From Leptolyngbya sp. SIOISBB (GTDB lineage Bacteria > Cyanobacteriota > Cyanobacteriia > Phormidesmidales > Phormidesmidaceae): a stretch of 64,000 nucleotides of DNA. A model generated the notes under the pieces. That model was not told the origin of the DNA. It ran no database searches and saw nothing but the letters and a program-made list of their open reading frames with translations. Shown here one piece after another: positions 18,274 through 27,213 of this stretch. The DNA lies in NCBI GenBank assembly GCA_010671905.1, contig JAAHII010000001.1, positions 3,348,001 to 3,412,000 on the forward strand, written 5' to 3'. Position numbers and translations under genes: made by a program. How positions within the stretch are numbered: the stretch's first letter is position 1; each line of letters starts with the position of its first letter.

Positions 18274-18987
18274 ATGATTCCTATGCTGTTTCGTGTAATT
18301 AAGCCTGTTGTCGGCTCTTTACTGATTGTCTTAGTCATACTTAGCTCGTTGGCTATGGTGGCACCTGCTTTTGCCGCTGGTGTTTATCAAATGCCGCCTC
18401 TGTCAGATAGCACCTGGATTGTTGACGACGCTGGTCTGATCAGTCGGATCAACGAAGGTAAAATCACCGAGCAGTTTAAAGACTTGGCACAAACAACGGG
18501 GAATGAAGTCCGTTTTGTCACGTTACACCGGCTCGATTATGGTGAAACCCCGGCCACCTTTGCCGACGCCTTGATGGCAAAGTGGTTTCCAGATCCAGAG
18601 AGTCGTGCTAACCAGACGATTCTAGTGTTGGATGACGTGACCAATAACGCAGCGCTGACAGTGGGAAATACTTCGGCCGAGCTGCTGCCAACTGAGATTG
18701 CGACGAGTGTTGTTGATGAGACGATCGCGATTCCTCTGCGGCAGGGCAATAAATATAATCAAGCTTTGCTAACGGCCAGCGATCGCCTGGTTGCCGTGCT
18801 CTCTGGCGAAACTGATCCTGGTCCCCCTGCCGAAGTGACTTCGTTTGAAATGGAAAGTACCTTTGCCTCCGCCGAAGAAACTGAGGAAAATCGTGGCAGT
18901 GCGACCTGGATCGTTGTCGGCTTTTTAGTCGCCGCCACAGTGATTCCCATGGCGACTTATTACCTTTACCTGGCAGTCGGCGGCTAA
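18274..18987 (+). CDS. psb32: TPM domain protein, Psb32-like photosystem II repair factor
   Basis: This 237-aa protein has a signal peptide/anchor (residues 1-35, ending AFA), a lumenal TPM domain (about 45-185, with WIVDDAGLISR and TILVLDDVTNNAALTVG), an acidic linker and a C-terminal membrane helix (about 208-232). This is the layout of Synechocystis Psb32 and plant TLP18.3, which protect PSII from photodamage and help its repair. ATG 18274 is preferred over an in-frame upstream start at 18184 because the latter would place 30 charged residues before the signal peptide. A strong terminator follows at 19046. Confidence 0.85.
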   Translation: MIPMLFRVIKPVVGSLLIVLVILSSLAMVAPAFAAGVYQMPPLSDSTWIVDDAGLISRINEGKITEQFKDLAQTTGNEVRFVTLHRLDYGETPATFADALMAKWFPDPESRANQTILVLDDVTNNAALTVGNTSAELLPTEIATSVVDETIAIPLRQGNKYNQALLTASDRLVAVLSGETDPGPPAEVTSFEMESTFASAEETEENRGSATWIVVGFLVAATVIPMATYYLYLAVGG

Positions 18988-19045
18988 AAATTGACCTGAT
19001 CGTGATTGATGTAGGTGATCAACTCGAATTAAGGATTCATATAGG

Positions 19046-19077
19046 AAGGCGTTGCCAGAGTCTGGCAACGCCTTTTT
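19046..19077 (+). terminator. Rho-independent terminator after psb32
   Basis: AAGGCGTTGCCAG (19046-19058) pairs perfectly with CTGGCAACGCCTT (19062-19074), with a 3-nt loop and a following T tract. It lies between convergent psb32 and the DUF4346 gene. Confidence 0.88.
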
Positions 19078-19121
19078 AGGGTTTAGAGTCGCCATTAAAT
19101 AGGCAGCCCCTCGGCCAACGT

Positions 19122-19529
19122 CTAATCTTGTACGTATTCCTGACCCGCCATCAAAGCCAATTCAGCGCGGACAAACTCGCGTCCTAAATAGGCCGCATGA
19201 TCCATCATGGTGACGGGACAAGGGCGATCGCTTGACTCAAAAATCGCCATGCACAATTCCTTGGCGGTTCTGCCGGTATAGACATAGGAATGCTGACGCT
19301 GCACATTTCCCCCGCAAGGCAAAGGTTCTCCGGTTTCCGGATCACAGGCTAGCCCCTTGTCGTTGATGACATTACTAAAATGCTTCGCGCAAATTAGCCC
19401 GCTGTCGCGTTCTAGGTAAATTAAAAAATAACCGCCAGGATCAAGCTCAATAAACCGCTGCGAGAGCCGATTATCCAGGTCCGTCAATGCTTGAGAACCC
19501 AATTTCTGAGAAGTTGTGATCTGTACCAT
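19122..19529 (-). CDS. DUF4346 protein
   Basis: This 135-aa cytoplasmic protein has the ELDPGGYFLIYLERDSGLI stretch (residues about 28-46) characteristic of DUF4346. It also has ACDPETGEPLPCGG and a TGRTAKELCMAIFE helix. Homologs are common in cyanobacteria, sometimes fused to other domains, and their function is not established. It is convergent with psb32 and followed upstream by an unrelated acyltransferase gene, so context gives no clear role. Confidence 0.75.
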   Translation of the reverse strand: MVQITTSQKLGSQALTDLDNRLSQRFIELDPGGYFLIYLERDSGLICAKHFSNVINDKGLACDPETGEPLPCGGNVQRQHSYVYTGRTAKELCMAIFESSDRPCPVTMMDHAAYLGREFVRAELALMAGQEYVQD

Positions 19530-19668
19530 TCAAAACAGCCATGAATATCTGCAATGGGAACGCGCTGAGCTGATGCACGTTTGCTAGACCCCTATTCTAG
19601 CTTGAATACCTAACGCACCATGTCTGAGGGGGCGTCTCCTGGTTCACTATCACCACGACAACCCATGC

Positions 19669-20850
19669 TCACTTTTGACTCAATTCTTTCAACGGTAAAT
19701 CGGCATTGATCGCATCAATTTCCTGCTGTTCTGCCAGGTTGATGTCGTCGATATAGCCCACCAAAATCTTTTGTAAGCGATCGGCATAAAAGCGATGCAG
19801 GCTATAGTTCGGTCTCGCTGGAAAGCCCCGCCGCTTTTTGTGACGTCCTCCAGCCCCTGGGTCAAACAGCTTGATCCCATGATTAATCGCCCACTCAATC
19901 GGGCGGTAATAGCAAGCGTTGAAATGGAGATGGTTGTACTCTTCTCGACAGCCCCAGTAGCGTCCATAAAGGCGATCGCCTTTATACAGGCAAAACGACA
20001 TGCCGACCGGCTCATCGACATCTTCGCTATAGGCCGCAAACAGGGCTACCCGATGGGCATAATCTGGGTACAGCTGCTCAAAAAACTTACGAGTTAAATA
20101 CTTGCTACCCCACCAACCAAATTTGTCACAGGTATCGGCATAAAAGTCGTACATCAATGAACAGTTAGCTCGATGCATGTCGTCTGTTGTGATCGGCTCC
20201 AATCGGAGACCGGCTTTATCGAGGGATTTCCGCTCACGTTTGATATTACGTCGCTGGTTGGCGTTAAACCGGGCCAGATAATCGTCAAAGGTGTCATAGC
20301 CGTCGTTTTGCCAAACGTAGCTGTGATGGAGCCATTTTTTGAATCCGACTGTCTCCATGAGTAATCGCCAGTCAGGGTCGGCATAGAGAAAATGACAGCC
20401 CGAAATGTTGTTGCGATCGCAAAATTGGTCAATGGCTGCCACCATCATTTCGGTCAATCGCCGCTCATCTTCTCCCGCCGCAATCAAAAATCGGTAGCCC
20501 TCAGCTGGTGTAAAGGGAGACATTCCCAGAAGCTTGGGATAGTACTCTATGCCTAGACGGTTGGCTAAATCTGCCCATTGGTGATCAAAGACGAATTCGC
20601 CGTAACTATGGCTTTTGAGATACAGGGGTGCCGCCGCAATTAGCGTCTGATCTCGCCATACCGTTAGATGGTTGGGCAGCCAGCCTGCATTGGCTACAGC
20701 ACTCCCGGAATGCTCCATATTATGAAGCCACGTCCACTCCAAAAAAGGAGTTTTAAGCGGCAGGGCCATGGCATCCCAGGCCGCTTGTGGAATTTCATGA
20801 ATTTGGCGAATCCAGGTAAGGGTGTATTGGGTGTGGGGCGGCTGAACCAT
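19669..20850 (-). CDS. FemAB-like / GNAT superfamily acyltransferase (COG3146 type)
   Basis: This 393-aa protein matches the family often annotated as peptidoglycan biosynthesis or DUF482. Features are WTWLHNMEHSGSAV near residue 40, SHSYGEFVFDHQWADLA near 85, the basic NANQRRNIKRERKSL near 195 and DPGAGGRHKKRRGF near 340. The fold is that of the GNAT/FemAB superfamily, so transfer of an acyl or aminoacyl group is likely, but the substrate is unknown. It has no signal peptide. The RibD-like gene lies 48 nt upstream on the same strand, which suggests possible cotranscription. Confidence 0.82.
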   Translation of the reverse strand: MVQPPHTQYTLTWIRQIHEIPQAAWDAMALPLKTPFLEWTWLHNMEHSGSAVANAGWLPNHLTVWRDQTLIAAAPLYLKSHSYGEFVFDHQWADLANRLGIEYYPKLLGMSPFTPAEGYRFLIAAGEDERRLTEMMVAAIDQFCDRNNISGCHFLYADPDWRLLMETVGFKKWLHHSYVWQNDGYDTFDDYLARFNANQRRNIKRERKSLDKAGLRLEPITTDDMHRANCSLMYDFYADTCDKFGWWGSKYLTRKFFEQLYPDYAHRVALFAAYSEDVDEPVGMSFCLYKGDRLYGRYWGCREEYNHLHFNACYYRPIEWAINHGIKLFDPGAGGRHKKRRGFPARPNYSLHRFYADRLQKILVGYIDDINLAEQQEIDAINADLPLKELSQK

Positions 20851-20898
20851 AGAATCAGGGGCGCTAGAACGGTACGTAAAAACTTTCCCTAGCGTAAA

Positions 20899-21603
20899 TC
20901 AATCTCCTGGTGGCTGGCAGCGCCGATAATGCAAAAACACCTCATCCTCTACCTGCCGTAACTCAACCAGTCGCAACTTCAAAGCTTGGGAGAGCACTAA
21001 GCCCACCCCGTCAAAGGGAGTCGGTGCTGTTTTGCCGCCCAGCAAAAGGGGACAAATCGTCAAATACAACTCGTCTATCAAAGCCTGTTCCGCGAAACTG
21101 GCGACCACGGTGCCGCCACCCAGCAGTGCCAAGCGTTGAATGCCCAACTGGTGAAACCGTTGAAGCAGCGATCGCCAATCCATCGGTTCTTCTAAATCCG
21201 GCAAAATTTGATCGAAGTTAGTGCTGCCATCCCCCGCAATCTCTGACCAGCGTTGTGTCCCAGTCCTAGATGTCAGCAGCCAGCGCGGTACAGGTTGCCG
21301 GAAAAAGCGCCATTGCGGATCGAGCTTCCCCGACTGTGAACACACAATCTGCATCGGCTGAGATGGCTGTTGTCGCGACTTACGCTGGGCAATTAAATCT
21401 GGCTGGCGCACCGATAGGCAAGTTCCGTAAGCACGTAAAGTATCGGCACCAAAGAGCACAGCATCGGCCTTGGCTACCAGTGCTTCTAAATAAGCCAGAT
21501 CATTCGCTGAGGAGAAGCGGGCGGCAGTGCGATCGCGATCGGCAATTTTGCCATCCGCACTCATCGCTAAGACAACACTGACATGAGCTCGGGAGTTTGC
21601 CAT
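20899..21603 (-). CDS. RibD C-terminal (dihydrofolate reductase-like) family protein
   Basis: This 234-aa reductase starts close to HVSVVLAMSADGKIAD, the substrate/NADPH-binding opening of the RibD C-terminal domain. It contains LFGADTLRAYGTCLSVR and LALLGGGTVVASF, the last being the nucleotide-binding loop. In riboflavin synthesis this domain reduces the ribosylamino pyrimidine intermediate; stand-alone copies are common in cyanobacteria and may be that reductase or a paralogue. No deaminase domain is attached. ATG 21603 is chosen because it begins the family core; an in-frame ATG at 21645 would add 14 residues. Neither start has a strong ribosome site. Confidence 0.85.
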   Translation of the reverse strand: MANSRAHVSVVLAMSADGKIADRDRTAARFSSANDLAYLEALVAKADAVLFGADTLRAYGTCLSVRQPDLIAQRKSRQQPSQPMQIVCSQSGKLDPQWRFFRQPVPRWLLTSRTGTQRWSEIAGDGSTNFDQILPDLEEPMDWRSLLQRFHQLGIQRLALLGGGTVVASFAEQALIDELYLTICPLLLGGKTAPTPFDGVGLVLSQALKLRLVELRQVEDEVFLHYRRCQPPGD

Positions 21604-21804
21604 CTTCTGAAGTTGACCGGTCATATACAGTGACGGCTTTCTCATACAACAGACCGCAATCTACTCAGAGTAAGAGATGTAAGCACTTAGGAGCTAAATT
21701 TTGCTGCTCGATTAGGATTAGCGTTAGGAACCGTTTCAGCAATACTGTGATCGTAGTTCTGCTCACTCCTGCCCCGATTGACACCAGTACTCTCTGATAC
21801 CTGA

Positions 21805-22905
21805 CTACTCTTCAAACCAAACAGCCCGCCAGGCATGCTCCGCTTCAGCCTGGGCTTTTTCTTGCTGCAGGGTTTGATACTGGCGACCCAGGCGCTTGAG
21901 CTTTTGCAGAGTCTCTTGTAATCGCCCGCGCCATAAAGCGGTTTGGTGATCAGCAAACTCGATATCAGCTAGGCGTAGATTAATGGCGACGAGATGAGTC
22001 ATATCATGATCCGGGTCTGCTTCCTCAAATGTTTCGTCATTTGCCTCAAACTCGCTTTCTTCGGCATCATTCTGATCGTCGTCATGGTGACGATCAGCCA
22101 CTTCCACTAAGACGCTAACTAAGTTAGGCATGCTCGGGCCAGTGTTGTCGCCATCGGCCTCAGTAGCAGCTGCGATCACCATTTCCGGTAAGTCTGGCAA
22201 AACCTTGACCTGTTTTAGTGCGTGATTTGCCAGGCTCGACAGTGTGCGCAGAATTGTTCTCAGATGGCGCTCTAAGAGGACATGGCGTTTGGCCAAGCTG
22301 ACGGGTGTTAAAGGTTCAGCTTCGAAAATCGAAAATAGTGATAAAGATGTACTCAGCCGTTTCAGCATCGCTGATGCTTTGTCTGAAGCCTTACCCAGAG
22401 GCTCTGAGTCGCTGGCTGTAGATGAAGCTTCCGTGGGGACAATAAGATCGTCTGGTACTTCGGCGGTTGCCTCGATTGCGGCTATCTGAGGTTCAGTGAT
22501 TGCTTCAGCGCTTGCATGGAGATCTTCAGAGGATTCCTCGCTGGCATCATCGGCATCTGACTCGATAGCGCCATACTTAGCCACAACCGCCTCTTCGAGC
22601 TGTGTTGTCAATTCAGCCAGGTTCGTCATCTGACCAAGTTGCATGATTTGAGACTTGCCTTGGGACGACAGTTGACGTAGGTTCGCTTGAAACTGCTCAC
22701 GCTGTGCGACTGTCAGCGCTAAGAACTCTTCTGGATAGGTCTGAGTACAGAGATGATAAGTTGCCAAAATCAGTTGGCGTTTAACGGCTTGCCCTAAGGT
22801 AGCTAGATAGTCTTGATAAACAGCCTGCAGATTTTGGTCTAGGCCTTGAGTTGCAGCATCCAGTTTGACAAGATCTGCTGAAATTTGGTCGAGGCTTCTA
22901 GCCAT
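21805..22905 (-). CDS. Acidic coiled-coil protein of unknown function
   Basis: This 366-aa protein has a helical N-terminal domain (1-115; LQAVYQDYLATLGQAVKRQLILATYHLC and similar). A long acidic Ala/Glu/Ser-rich linker spans about 115-180, a second helical region about 195-250, another acidic stretch about 270-305, and a C-terminal coiled coil ends near the stop (RLQETLQKLKRLGRQYQTL). No enzymatic motif, signal peptide or membrane segment is visible. It looks like a cytoplasmic scaffold or DNA/membrane-associated structural protein, but I do not recognise a named family. Confidence 0.7.
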   Translation of the reverse strand: MARSLDQISADLVKLDAATQGLDQNLQAVYQDYLATLGQAVKRQLILATYHLCTQTYPEEFLALTVAQREQFQANLRQLSSQGKSQIMQLGQMTNLAELTTQLEEAVVAKYGAIESDADDASEESSEDLHASAEAITEPQIAAIEATAEVPDDLIVPTEASSTASDSEPLGKASDKASAMLKRLSTSLSLFSIFEAEPLTPVSLAKRHVLLERHLRTILRTLSSLANHALKQVKVLPDLPEMVIAAATEADGDNTGPSMPNLVSVLVEVADRHHDDDQNDAEESEFEANDETFEEADPDHDMTHLVAINLRLADIEFADHQTALWRGRLQETLQKLKRLGRQYQTLQQEKAQAEAEHAWRAVWFEE

Positions 22906-23252
22906 GTGTTGTCAACCATAATGTCGGTCGATGATAGCGACAGATAACGTCGCTGTGCTTATCTCTGACTGATAGCTGCCGTCATCGATAAGGGAATGAC
23001 ACTCTTCGCTACAGTCAAGTCAGGCGAACTATGAGCGATGAAAAGTTCGCACGAATTGGAATGACAGCTGACTGCTAAGACTTCAGATTCTAATTCTATT
23101 CTGACATGCGCTTACGGAATTCCGAAAGCATGTGTCATGACTGACAGTTTAAGGACGTGTGCTCAGCGGTTTGCTAGATATCTCAACCACAAAGCCAGGC
23201 GGAGAATGAGTGTCCACCTGGCTTCAACCACTTGCACAGCAGATAGGTTGGA
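22906..23252. other. Intergenic region downstream of tsf
   Basis: These 347 nt contain a terminator-like hairpin near tsf (23192-23224). The remainder probably holds the promoter of the coiled-coil gene; no gene or RNA was recognised. Confidence 0.5.
23192..23224 (-). terminator. Terminator-like hairpin after tsf
   Basis: AAGCCAGGCGGA pairs with TCCACCTGGCTT with a single mismatch around an 8-nt loop, about 30 nt past the tsf stop. The following T tract is weak on the minus strand, so termination may be partial. Confidence 0.5.
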
Positions 23253-23912
23253 TTATTTACTACCTGTTTGAGCCGCCACCTCAGCAGCAAAGTCTACTTC
23301 TTCTTTCTCAATGCCCTCACCGAGGACAAAGCGAGAAAAGCGACGAATTTGGATGTTTTCTCCCAGCTGTGCGACGGTCTTTTTGACCAGCTCATCAACA
23401 GTGATATTTTGATCTTTAATGAAAGGCTGGTCGATCAAAGACAACTCTTTGAGGCGTTTTTCGATTCGACCTTGGACAATCTTCTCGCGAATGTTTTCCG
23501 GCTTGCTAGCCAGGTCTTCGCGGCCCATTTCGATCGATTTCTCTTTGGCAATCCACTCTTGTGGAATGTCCTCTACCTTGACGTATTCAACGTTGGGACA
23601 AGCCGCAATTTGCATGGCGATATCTTGGGCTAGGCCCTTGAAAGCATCGCCTTTGGCAACGAAATCGGTTTCACAGTTCACCTCCACTAAGACGCCAATT
23701 CTCGCGCCGACATGGATATAGCTGTGAACTAATCCTTCTGCAGCTACCCGACCTTCTTTCTTAGCCGCAGAAGAAATGCCCTTTTGCCGAAGCCACTCTA
23801 CTGCTTTTTCTAGATCGCCATCAGACTCTTTGAGCGCTTTTTTACAATCCATCATGCCTGCGCCTGTTTTCTCGCGCAGTTCTTTCACCAACTTTGCCGA
23901 AATTTCTGCCAT
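23253..23912 (-). CDS. tsf: Translation elongation factor Ts
   Basis: EF-Ts exchanges GDP for GTP on EF-Tu. The 219-aa protein has the family opening [24 protein letters not shown] and the core motif [15 protein letters not shown]. The size matches the short EF-Ts of cyanobacteria, which lacks part of the E. coli core. It lies 51 nt downstream of rpsB, the usual rpsB-tsf order, so both are likely one transcript. Confidence 0.98.
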   Translation of the reverse strand: MAEISAKLVKELREKTGAGMMDCKKALKESDGDLEKAVEWLRQKGISSAAKKEGRVAAEGLVHSYIHVGARIGVLVEVNCETDFVAKGDAFKGLAQDIAMQIAACPNVEYVKVEDIPQEWIAKEKSIEMGREDLASKPENIREKIVQGRIEKRLKELSLIDQPFIKDQNITVDELVKKTVAQLGENIQIRRFSRFVLGEGIEKEEVDFAAEVAAQTGSK

Positions 23913-23963
23913 GTTTGCCTCGTTGCTTCTTTAGTCGCTTGCTTCTATAGCGCGATCGCCAAA

Positions 23964-24782
23964 CTACTCTTCCGAGTCGCCTTGACTATCAGCAGACGGA
24001 ATAGAGTCGCCTTGATCATCAGCGGCCGGAATGTCGCTTTCATCGTCAAAATCTACTGCGGCAACATCATAGTCGTCATAGATTTCGCCCGAATCAACCC
24101 TCCCATGGGAGCCTTCGTAGATTGCATCTGCTAACCGACCCACAATTAGCTTAATGGAGCGAATGGCATCATCGTTAGCCGGAATGGGAATATCTACGTC
24201 GTCTGGATCACAATTGGTGTCAAGCAAAGACACGATAGGAATATCCAGCTTTTTACATTCCTGAACCGCGTTGTATTCTCTGCGGGTATCAATGATGAGA
24301 GCAACATCAGGAGGACGACGCATTGTTTTCAATCCACCCAAATACTTCTGTAGCTTCTCTAACTCACGGCGCAGGACTGCAGCCTCTTTTTTCGGACGTA
24401 GGGCGAGTGCCCCTGTTTCCTGCATTTTTTCCAGTTCTTTGAGGCGATCGCACCGGGTTTTAATCGTTTCCCAGTTGGTCAACATGCCGCCTAACCATCG
24501 CTGATTAACATAATTCGCCCCACAGCGAGTTGCTTCCTGGGCGATGATGCCAGCTGACTGTCGCTTAGTACCAATGAATAAAAATTTCTGACCTTGAGCC
24601 GCCGCATTACGAACGTAGGCAAAGGCCTCATCCATCAGTTGGGCAGTTTGCACCAGGTCAATGATGTGAACCCCATTTCGAGAGGTAAAGATGTACTGAG
24701 ACATCTTGGGATTCCATCTTCGGGTTTGGTGACCAAAGTGGACCCCAGATTCCAAAAGCTGAGGCAAAGAGACTACGGGCAT
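23964..24782 (-). CDS. rpsB: 30S ribosomal protein S2
   Basis: S2 binds the small-subunit head/body junction and helps recruit S1. The 272-aa protein has [19 protein letters not shown] at the N-terminus and the conserved [12 protein letters not shown]. The bacterial core ends near residue 230 and is followed by a strongly acidic tail of Asp, Glu and Ser; the last part arises from a 30-bp tandem duplication (23974-24033). AAAGGAG lies before the ATG. It heads the rpsB-tsf unit. Confidence 0.98.
   Translation of the reverse strand: MPVVSLPQLLESGVHFGHQTRRWNPKMSQYIFTSRNGVHIIDLVQTAQLMDEAFAYVRNAAAQGQKFLFIGTKRQSAGIIAQEATRCGANYVNQRWLGGMLTNWETIKTRCDRLKELEKMQETGALALRPKKEAAVLRRELEKLQKYLGGLKTMRRPPDVALIIDTRREYNAVQECKKLDIPIVSLLDTNCDPDDVDIPIPANDDAIRSIKLIVGRLADAIYEGSHGRVDSGEIYDDYDVAAVDFDDESDIPAADDQGDSIPSADSQGDSEE
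23974..24033. repeat. 30-bp tandem duplication in the 3' end of rpsB
   Basis: Two adjacent units starting GAGTCGCCTTGA each 30 bp long differ at a few positions. They encode the repeated (A/S)AD-Q-GDS type acidic decapeptides in the S2 tail. Confidence 0.75.
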
Positions 24783-25073
24783 GATTTTTTACTCCTTTCG
24801 GGTTTAACCTCCGCCTGGCAGTCTTAACAAAGAAGACACCCAAAAGACCAAGCGTGCGATTTTTGACAACTTTACAAACCTAACATGTTTTGTTGGTGCC
24901 TATGTCAATTAGCATGAACTATTTTGTGCAGTCGGGGATGAAGACCACACAATGGACAGCAAGAGCGAAAATTCAGTTGTACAACTGGGAAGTATATAGA
25001 GCATTAAGGGCATTTGCTGCTGCATCGGCGATGTCTGTCACTAGGTGTTTGTAAATCTACGGAAAGCGTCCTT

Positions 25074-26288
25074 ATGTCTGCCGAATCTCAACGTCCACCT
25101 GCGGTGCCGTCTCGTATGCCTCCCCCTCCTCCGCCCAGTCGGGCGGCAGCTGGTAGACCTGCTTCTCCGCCTCCTGTTCCGACTCCAGGCCATAGTGCGC
25201 CGCCACCGCCGACGACGGCGGCTAAGCCCACTTTGACGCTGGAAAAAATTGCGCGAGAAGCTTTTGAAAAGGGCTTTTCAGACATTCATTTGGGTGTTGG
25301 AGAAGTCCCGCGCTTCCGCGATCGCGGGCAGATTACGGTCACTGACTATCCCGTCATTGATGAATCGATTTTTTATGGCTGGCTGACCGAGGTGCTTAAG
25401 CCAGAAGAAATCCAGCAATTCAAGCAAACTCTGGACTTTGATGGTGCTGGACAGTTTGAATTCTCTCGAATCCGGATCAACATTTTTGATTCTCTGACCG
25501 GGCCAGCAATGGTGATCCGCCTGATTCCGAACAAGATTTTGACGCTGGAACAGCTCAATCTGCCCCCGATTTTGCGAGATATCTGTCACTACCACAAAGG
25601 ATTAGTGCTAGTGACAGGGCCTACGGGTTCCGGTAAGTCCACAACGTTGGCAGCGATGTTGGATTACATCAACAAAGAGATGCCCAAAAACATCATTACG
25701 ATTGAGGATCCCATCGAATTTGTCCACCAGAGCCGCAAAGCTCTGATCAAGCACCGCGAAGTTGGACGTCACACCATAGAGTTTAAAAATGCTCTCAAGG
25801 CTTCTTTGCGAGAAGATCCTGACATCATCCTCGTCGGTGAGATGCGTGACCAAGAAACGGTTAATACGGCTTTAAAAGCGGCTCAAACCGGCCACTTGGT
25901 AATGGGGACTCTACACACGAACAGCGCCGTCAAAACCGTTGAGCGCATTCTCAACCTGTATGAACCGGATCAGCAACACCCCGTCCGGATTTCACTTGCA
26001 GAGTCGTTGGTGGCTGTGGTGGCGCAAGGTCTCTGCCGCACCACAGACGGTAAGCGGGCTGCCTTCCATGACATCATGATCAATACCGACGCGATCAAGG
26101 ATTACATCATGCGAGGTGACTTGGATGAAATCGAAGCCTTGATGCCAAAGTGTGGATTCGATGGCATGTGTACGATGAACCAGTCTTTGTACGCGCTTTA
26201 TGAAGCTGGTCGTATCACTGAAGAAACTGCTCTAGAGATGTCGCCAAGGCAAAACGAAATGGCGCAAATGCTCAGAGGGCGAGTCTAA
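25074..26288 (+). CDS. pilT2: Type IV pilus retraction ATPase family protein, PilT2-like
   Basis: PilT-type hexameric ATPases depolymerise type IV pili for twitching motility; in Synechocystis the second homolog PilT2 affects phototaxis direction. The 404-aa protein has a Pro-rich N-terminal extension (about residues 1-50), absent from canonical PilT. Walker A GPTGSGKST lies near 182, an Asp box follows, Walker B is in DIILVGEMRD near 253, and the His box is GHLVMGTLHTNSA. ATG 25074 is preferred to the upstream frame start because the latter adds 20 residues with no conservation. A KaiB-domain gene follows after 12 nt, almost certainly in the same transcript. pilB and pilC are absent here. 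Confidence 0.88.
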   Translation: MSAESQRPPAVPSRMPPPPPPSRAAAGRPASPPPVPTPGHSAPPPPTTAAKPTLTLEKIAREAFEKGFSDIHLGVGEVPRFRDRGQITVTDYPVIDESIFYGWLTEVLKPEEIQQFKQTLDFDGAGQFEFSRIRINIFDSLTGPAMVIRLIPNKILTLEQLNLPPILRDICHYHKGLVLVTGPTGSGKSTTLAAMLDYINKEMPKNIITIEDPIEFVHQSRKALIKHREVGRHTIEFKNALKASLREDPDIILVGEMRDQETVNTALKAAQTGHLVMGTLHTNSAVKTVERILNLYEPDQQHPVRISLAESLVAVVAQGLCRTTDGKRAAFHDIMINTDAIKDYIMRGDLDEIEALMPKCGFDGMCTMNQSLYALYEAGRITEETALEMSPRQNEMAQMLRGRV

Positions 26289-26300
26289 AGTGTTCTACTG

Positions 26301-27047
26301 ATGTCGACTCAGGCGCACCAAAATCTGCCGCTGGCGTTTAAGGGCATTGCTGTCTTTACGCCAGGGGGAGATTTAGTCTATTGCCGGGACTATCAGAAAA
26401 AAGCGCGATGGCATCTGCATCTCTGTGGTGCTCTACAAGAACACCTTGGGTTGCCTGAATCGCCCCACTTTCTCGTGCCAGCATTTACAGCCACAGTCGA
26501 TTGCTGGCATAACGCTGCCACTGCGACGACTCACATTGCGGCTGAGCTGTATCCGTTTATCTATCGCTACCAAGGGCTCTTAAATGCCATTTTTGAGCTA
26601 GGAAATCTGGAATGGACGCGCTTACGTTTCAATTCAGACAGCATTGATTTGTTGATCTTAGAGACTTATCGTTCTCGTTTTCCAGAGCTGTGGGAAAATC
26701 ACAACTTAGTCCTCGATCTTTCGGAATCGTCATTACCACCCAACCCTTTAGAAGGGGGACAGGATCAGCAGGATGAGTCGGCTGGAACTATTTTGAGGCT
26801 TTTTGTCTCTGGGCATTCGGCTGCTACTGAACGCATTCTCACTACTCTGCAGAGTGTATTGGAAACCTCTCACTATCAGCCTTACACTCTACAAATGGTG
26901 GATGTATCGAAGCATCCTGAACAAGCTGAAGTCGATCAAGTTGCTGCTACACCTACACTCGTGAGAGTCACTCCGTTACCTGTTCGTCGGTTGGTGGGAG
27001 AACTGGATAACCCCCATGCGATTCTCAGCCTGTTAAAGGATTCTTAA
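26301..27047 (+). CDS. KaiB-domain protein with an extra N-terminal domain
   Basis: This 248-aa protein has an N-terminal domain of about 140 residues that I do not recognise (FKGIAVFTPGGDLVYCRDY, then HFLVPAFTATVDCWHN). A linker rich in Gln, Asp and Gly follows, and then a C-terminal KaiB/thioredoxin-like domain from about 165: LRLFVSGHSAATERIL, ATPTLVRVTPLPVRRLVG. KaiB proteins bind KaiC and the SasA kinase carries a similar domain, so a link to clock or signalling proteins is possible. It is 12 nt downstream of pilT2, which suggests a role in motility control. It is not the canonical 100-aa KaiB, and no kaiA or kaiC is nearby. Confidence 0.75.
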   Translation: MSTQAHQNLPLAFKGIAVFTPGGDLVYCRDYQKKARWHLHLCGALQEHLGLPESPHFLVPAFTATVDCWHNAATATTHIAAELYPFIYRYQGLLNAIFELGNLEWTRLRFNSDSIDLLILETYRSRFPELWENHNLVLDLSESSLPPNPLEGGQDQQDESAGTILRLFVSGHSAATERILTTLQSVLETSHYQPYTLQMVDVSKHPEQAEVDQVAATPTLVRVTPLPVRRLVGELDNPHAILSLLKDS

Positions 27048-27213
27048 AGAGCCTAAATGTGAGTTAAAGCCAGATCTCAGCATTGCCGGGTACCGAATTC
27101 TCGCTATGTCAAGAGCCTCAGTTTTAGGGAAGAGCCAGATCTGAGTTTGTGGATAACGCAAAATTCCCAATGTGCCGAACACGTTTCACTAAAGTAAAGC
27201 CTCATTACTGGCC

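Noticed and set aside
26301-27047. Canonical kaiB
   Set aside because: The protein is 248 aa with an extra N-terminal domain and no kaiA or kaiC nearby.
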